Assembly (NCBI GenBank): GCA_961205875.1
Contig: OY540812.1
Location: 11,656,001-11,720,000 of the forward strand
Direction: 5' to 3'
Length of the DNA stretch: 64,000 nucleotides
DNA from: Sialis fuliginosa
Taxonomy: Eukaryota > Arthropoda > Insecta > Megaloptera > Sialidae
Of the stretch, positions 61,076-64,000 are shown in pieces (position 1 is the first letter of the stretch; each line of letters starts with the position of its first letter). Under the pieces are notes generated by a model, which made no database searches, was not told where the DNA came from, and saw only the letters and a program-made list of their open reading frames with translations. Both the position numbers and the translations under genes were made by a program.

Positions 61076-63639
61076 ATAACAAATCATTAATTAAGTATTC
61101 TCTACACTAAATTTAAACAGTAAATGCGTATAGAATAAATAAAAAATAAAACATTTTTTCATAAACGAAATATGGCTGTCAACAACATATTCAAGTTACA
61201 TCAAACTGTTTGCGAAAACATGTAAAATCAAAAAGCGCAAAAACTGAATAACATTATTATTGATAATATCACTAATTACTTTTTGATGACATCGAAACTC
61301 TCCCAATAATACTGATATGTTTTTAATGGCAGTGCTCTTTTTTAATCGTTTACCACATCAAAAAAAGAAAACATGATAGCGACAGATTCAATCGTCCACT
61401 GCATTGTTTTAAGTACGCATATTTGCATTTGTATTATTGCATAATGCTTTAATATATGTACATAATTTAATATATATATTAAAAAAAATTACTCTAAATA
61501 TATAAATAAATATATTATTTACATATTTCTCTTTTTGTCATTAAAAGATATAAATCCATACAATACATACTAAATGTAATGCCTTATGTATTTATTTTAT
61601 TTAAATAATTGTTTAATTATACTCGTAACCATTAAAAATTAATTGAAAAACGTAAATAAATTGCTATAATATTATAATTTTTACGTTTGTACTTATCTTT
61701 ATAGAAATAAGTTATAATGATAATAAATTTTATTTTCTGTTAGCTGAATATTCCATTTATTTTACTCGGCGCGTTTTCCAAATTTGCAACTTATTATATT
61801 ATTAATTTTGTAAATTATCCTTTTCATCTTCGTCTGTTTGTTGACATAGAAGACATTTATTAGAATGAAAAGTAATTGTTAATTTTATTACACCTAAATT
61901 GCTGTAATCATATTTGCTAAAACGTAATTTGTATATAAGTGGAAGGTTCCGAGTATAATAATTTGATCCATAAAAATTTACAATAACTCATAATTGGTGA
62001 ACCTTCTGTACTAAATTAGATCTATAGCTATAGATTAAACATAAATAATTTTTATTCACTGATATATACAAAATACAATACTTTATGTAGTCTAAAAGTT
62101 ATATTTGTAAAGGGTCAATAAAATATTAAATGTAATTAAAATTATCAATACAGTCTTATTTTGTTATTAATAAAAATAATAGTTATATATCAAAATGTAT
62201 TTTATTTTTTTATCTATCTATCGGACTTGATATTTCACTTCTGAAAAAGAATACGCAATGTTGAAATGTCAAATTTAAAGAAAAACAATGCGTAATAAAG
62301 CCTTAAAGTATAAAAAATCACAAAAGTCTACGATTAAAAATAGTTAAATAAGTTTTTTTATTTTATGTTAAATGCCTTTATAAATAATATTTAAGTAGCG
62401 CTGTAAATTTAACTAATGCCAATAAGTCTAAAAATAAATTAAAAAAGAACTTACACAAAGACATTAAATAATGTTTGATAATATACAAATACAATTTGAT
62501 TACGATTAATGCACAAACAATTCATTTAATCGCCCAATTCACGACACAATTCAAAATTGGATAAAATAAATTGCACACAATAACCAATTGTAGAAGTAAT
62601 CAAAATATAGACATTAAAACAAATCACGTAACAACATTTTACTTACTAACGCGACCAAATTAGAAGAACAATTATCCGTCCGACGTATCGTTACGGTTGA
62701 CCGTGATTCATTTGAACAAGTCTTGTGTATTCAAACGACCGCGCTAATGTACGCATCGCGTGCTTTGTGTCATTAAACAAGCCTTCAGTGCAAATAAATT
62801 TCTTTTATGATTGCTCTTTCTCGTACGCCATCAATGGGTGCAATAATGCCGCCGTACATACATTGACGATTGAAAATTTTTAAGCGTCCAAACAATTTAT
62901 CATTTTTTTTTATCATTGATGGTAATCGATGTATTTTAAATAAGTGTATTAAGGTTGTGACATAAAATGTCATATGTAAATATCAATGTCTTTGAAATAA
63001 TGTTATGTATTTTGTTTATAATCTCGTAAGTTTGATCTAATGTAAATGTGCCTATAAGTTGGATATTGCCAGGAAAAATGTCATTAATTTTTTATTGTCA
63101 ATAAAAAATGAGTTTATAAAATTATAATTATTTACAATATATTATTTGTTAATTTTTTCAGACTGAAAATCACATTTATAAATTGAAATATTAGTTCAAT
63201 ATTTTGTTTTTTAATTTATGTTGTACCTTGTTTCGAACAATATTCATATTTAATAAACACATTTCTGTGAACAAAACGTTCAAGATCATTAAGAAATATC
63301 AGTATGGAGAACCATACATGACTTCCATGTTCTATCTATCTTTTTAAATAATTTTTAAATATACATTTTTTAATTTTAAATATTTTATTTATATAACCTA
63401 CTACTATGAATATACATATCGTAATACATTAAAAAAACATATATACTTACAACGGTTACAGCTCTTTTTGCCATTTGTATATAAATATTAGTTTTTCTAA
63501 TGTCAAAAACATAATTCACATTCGTAGAAAAACTAATTTGACAATTTGAATTTAGTTGCATTTGTTTCCAAGGCAACATGAATTAATGACATATTAGTAT
63601 TTAAAATTCAAATTTTAAGTGTTTTTCATCCCTTTAATG
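61076..63639. other. AT-rich intronic DNA with one complex island
   Basis: No gene supported. 62650-62880 is GC-richer and complex (ATTATCCGTCCGACGTATCG, CGACCGCGCTAATGTACGC, GGGTGCAATAATGCCGCCGT), a candidate conserved regulatory block. The rest is low-complexity A/T. Confidence 0.4.
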
Positions 63640-63965
63640 GCTGTTTAGGCACGTACAAATAATAAATGTCCCTTAGATTCAATTGAACTGCAAATGTACC
63701 AAATCTTATCAAAATTAGTGAGATAATACTCGCAATATTCATTTTTTTGACGAAAAAAGTTACAAAATTTCGAATATTTCCAAAACCCCTTATCCGATTA
63801 GCACCAAAATCAATAGGTCTGGAGTACTCACTGAGACAAATATTTTCCCCAAAAATAATTAAGATCGGTGCATTTTTACAGTAGTTATCGTGAACGAAAA
63901 AAAAATCTACATCCTGACAGACAGACACACAGACACACAGACACACAGACGCACGCACAGCCGCC
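63640..63965 (-). repeat. Dispersed repeat ending in an (ACAGACAC)n microsatellite
   Basis: CCAAAACCCCTTATCCGATT, CACCAAAATCAATAGGTC and the ACAGACACACAGACACACAG tract (63915-63952) are the standard body and microsatellite of a common insect intronic repeat. The 113-codon minus-strand frame crossing it includes the microsatellite (SVCLCVCVSVC) and is not a gene. Confidence 0.6.
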
Positions 63966-64000
63966 ATGCGGAAATTAACTTTTCTTTACGTTTTGAAGTT

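Larger units (their letters stand above)
53984..64000 (+). other. Downstream intron (partial) of the CUB-domain gene, inferred
   Basis: The donor at 53984 opens an intron that does not visibly close in the window: no exon continuing the CUB fold in phase 0 was recognised. It holds the piggyBac-like, hAT-like and other repeats listed separately, and an island of higher complexity near 62.7 kb. Confidence 0.45.

Noticed and set aside
63626-63967. 113-codon minus-strand frame starting MAAVRASVCLCV
   Set aside because: Its start is encoded by a CAGACACA microsatellite and the rest by a dispersed repeat.
1-64000. CRISPR array, operon, rRNA or tRNA genes
   Set aside because: No regularly spaced repeats, no ribosomal RNA stretches and no tRNA cloverleaf recognised; the sequence is eukaryotic intron.

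Overview
This is a 64 kb piece of an animal nuclear genome, most likely an insect, and it is almost entirely intron. It is strongly AT-rich (by eye about three quarters A+T). It has no long open reading frames, no operon-like gene packing and no rRNA or tRNA gene that I can recognise. The repeat content fits an arthropod: Helitron-like elements ending in a short hairpin plus CTAGT, hAT, piggyBac-like and Tc1/mariner-like fragments, and Penelope-type hammerhead-like motifs. I cannot place it to order.

The one convincing protein-coding feature is a single internal exon on the + strand at 53847-53983. It has a strong acceptor (polypyrimidine tract plus CAG) and a good donor (CAG/GTAAAC), and encodes 45 codons of an extracellular CUB-type domain. 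The wording resembles insect Suppressor-of-lurcher-like (Sol1-like) CUB proteins, but that identity is from memory. If it is right, bases 1-53846 and 53984-64000 are parts of two very long introns of one gene.

Layout. 1-5,300: Helitron-like fragment, a perfect 269 bp hairpin with hammerhead-like motifs, and an inverted-repeat element whose right end runs into a poly(C) tract. 7,400-10,600: fragments of dispersed 'GGGTTCC' repeats and a second hammerhead-like motif. 14,100-20,300: a degraded copy of a 'TGTCCGG' element, a long dispersed repeat, two more hammerhead-like motifs and a mariner-like relic. 22,600-27,300: several islands of higher complexity and GC (possible regulatory DNA), plus an intact 332 bp 'TGTCCGG' element nested in an older repeat with an empty-site comparison available at 46.2 kb. 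30,200-40,900: a 178 bp tandem duplication, an inverted-repeat MITE, a small hairpin and a 788 bp piggyBac-like element. 42,600: a GC-rich patch with two CTCF-like motifs. 45,700-49,900: a cluster of two Helitron-like copies and one hAT-like element. 52,000-53,300: a hAT element with 8 bp target duplication and a decayed transposase C-terminus, then another inverted-repeat element, then the exon. 55,400-64,000: piggyBac-like MITE, hAT MITE, hairpins and more dispersed repeats.

No gene set acting together as a system is visible. The interest lies in mobile-element architecture: nested insertions with readable target sites, and a repeated motif with the layout of a hammerhead ribozyme, one pair of which sits in a perfect hairpin. 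All coordinates and pairings were read by eye; family names for elements rest on terminal motifs and target-site duplications, not on database matches.
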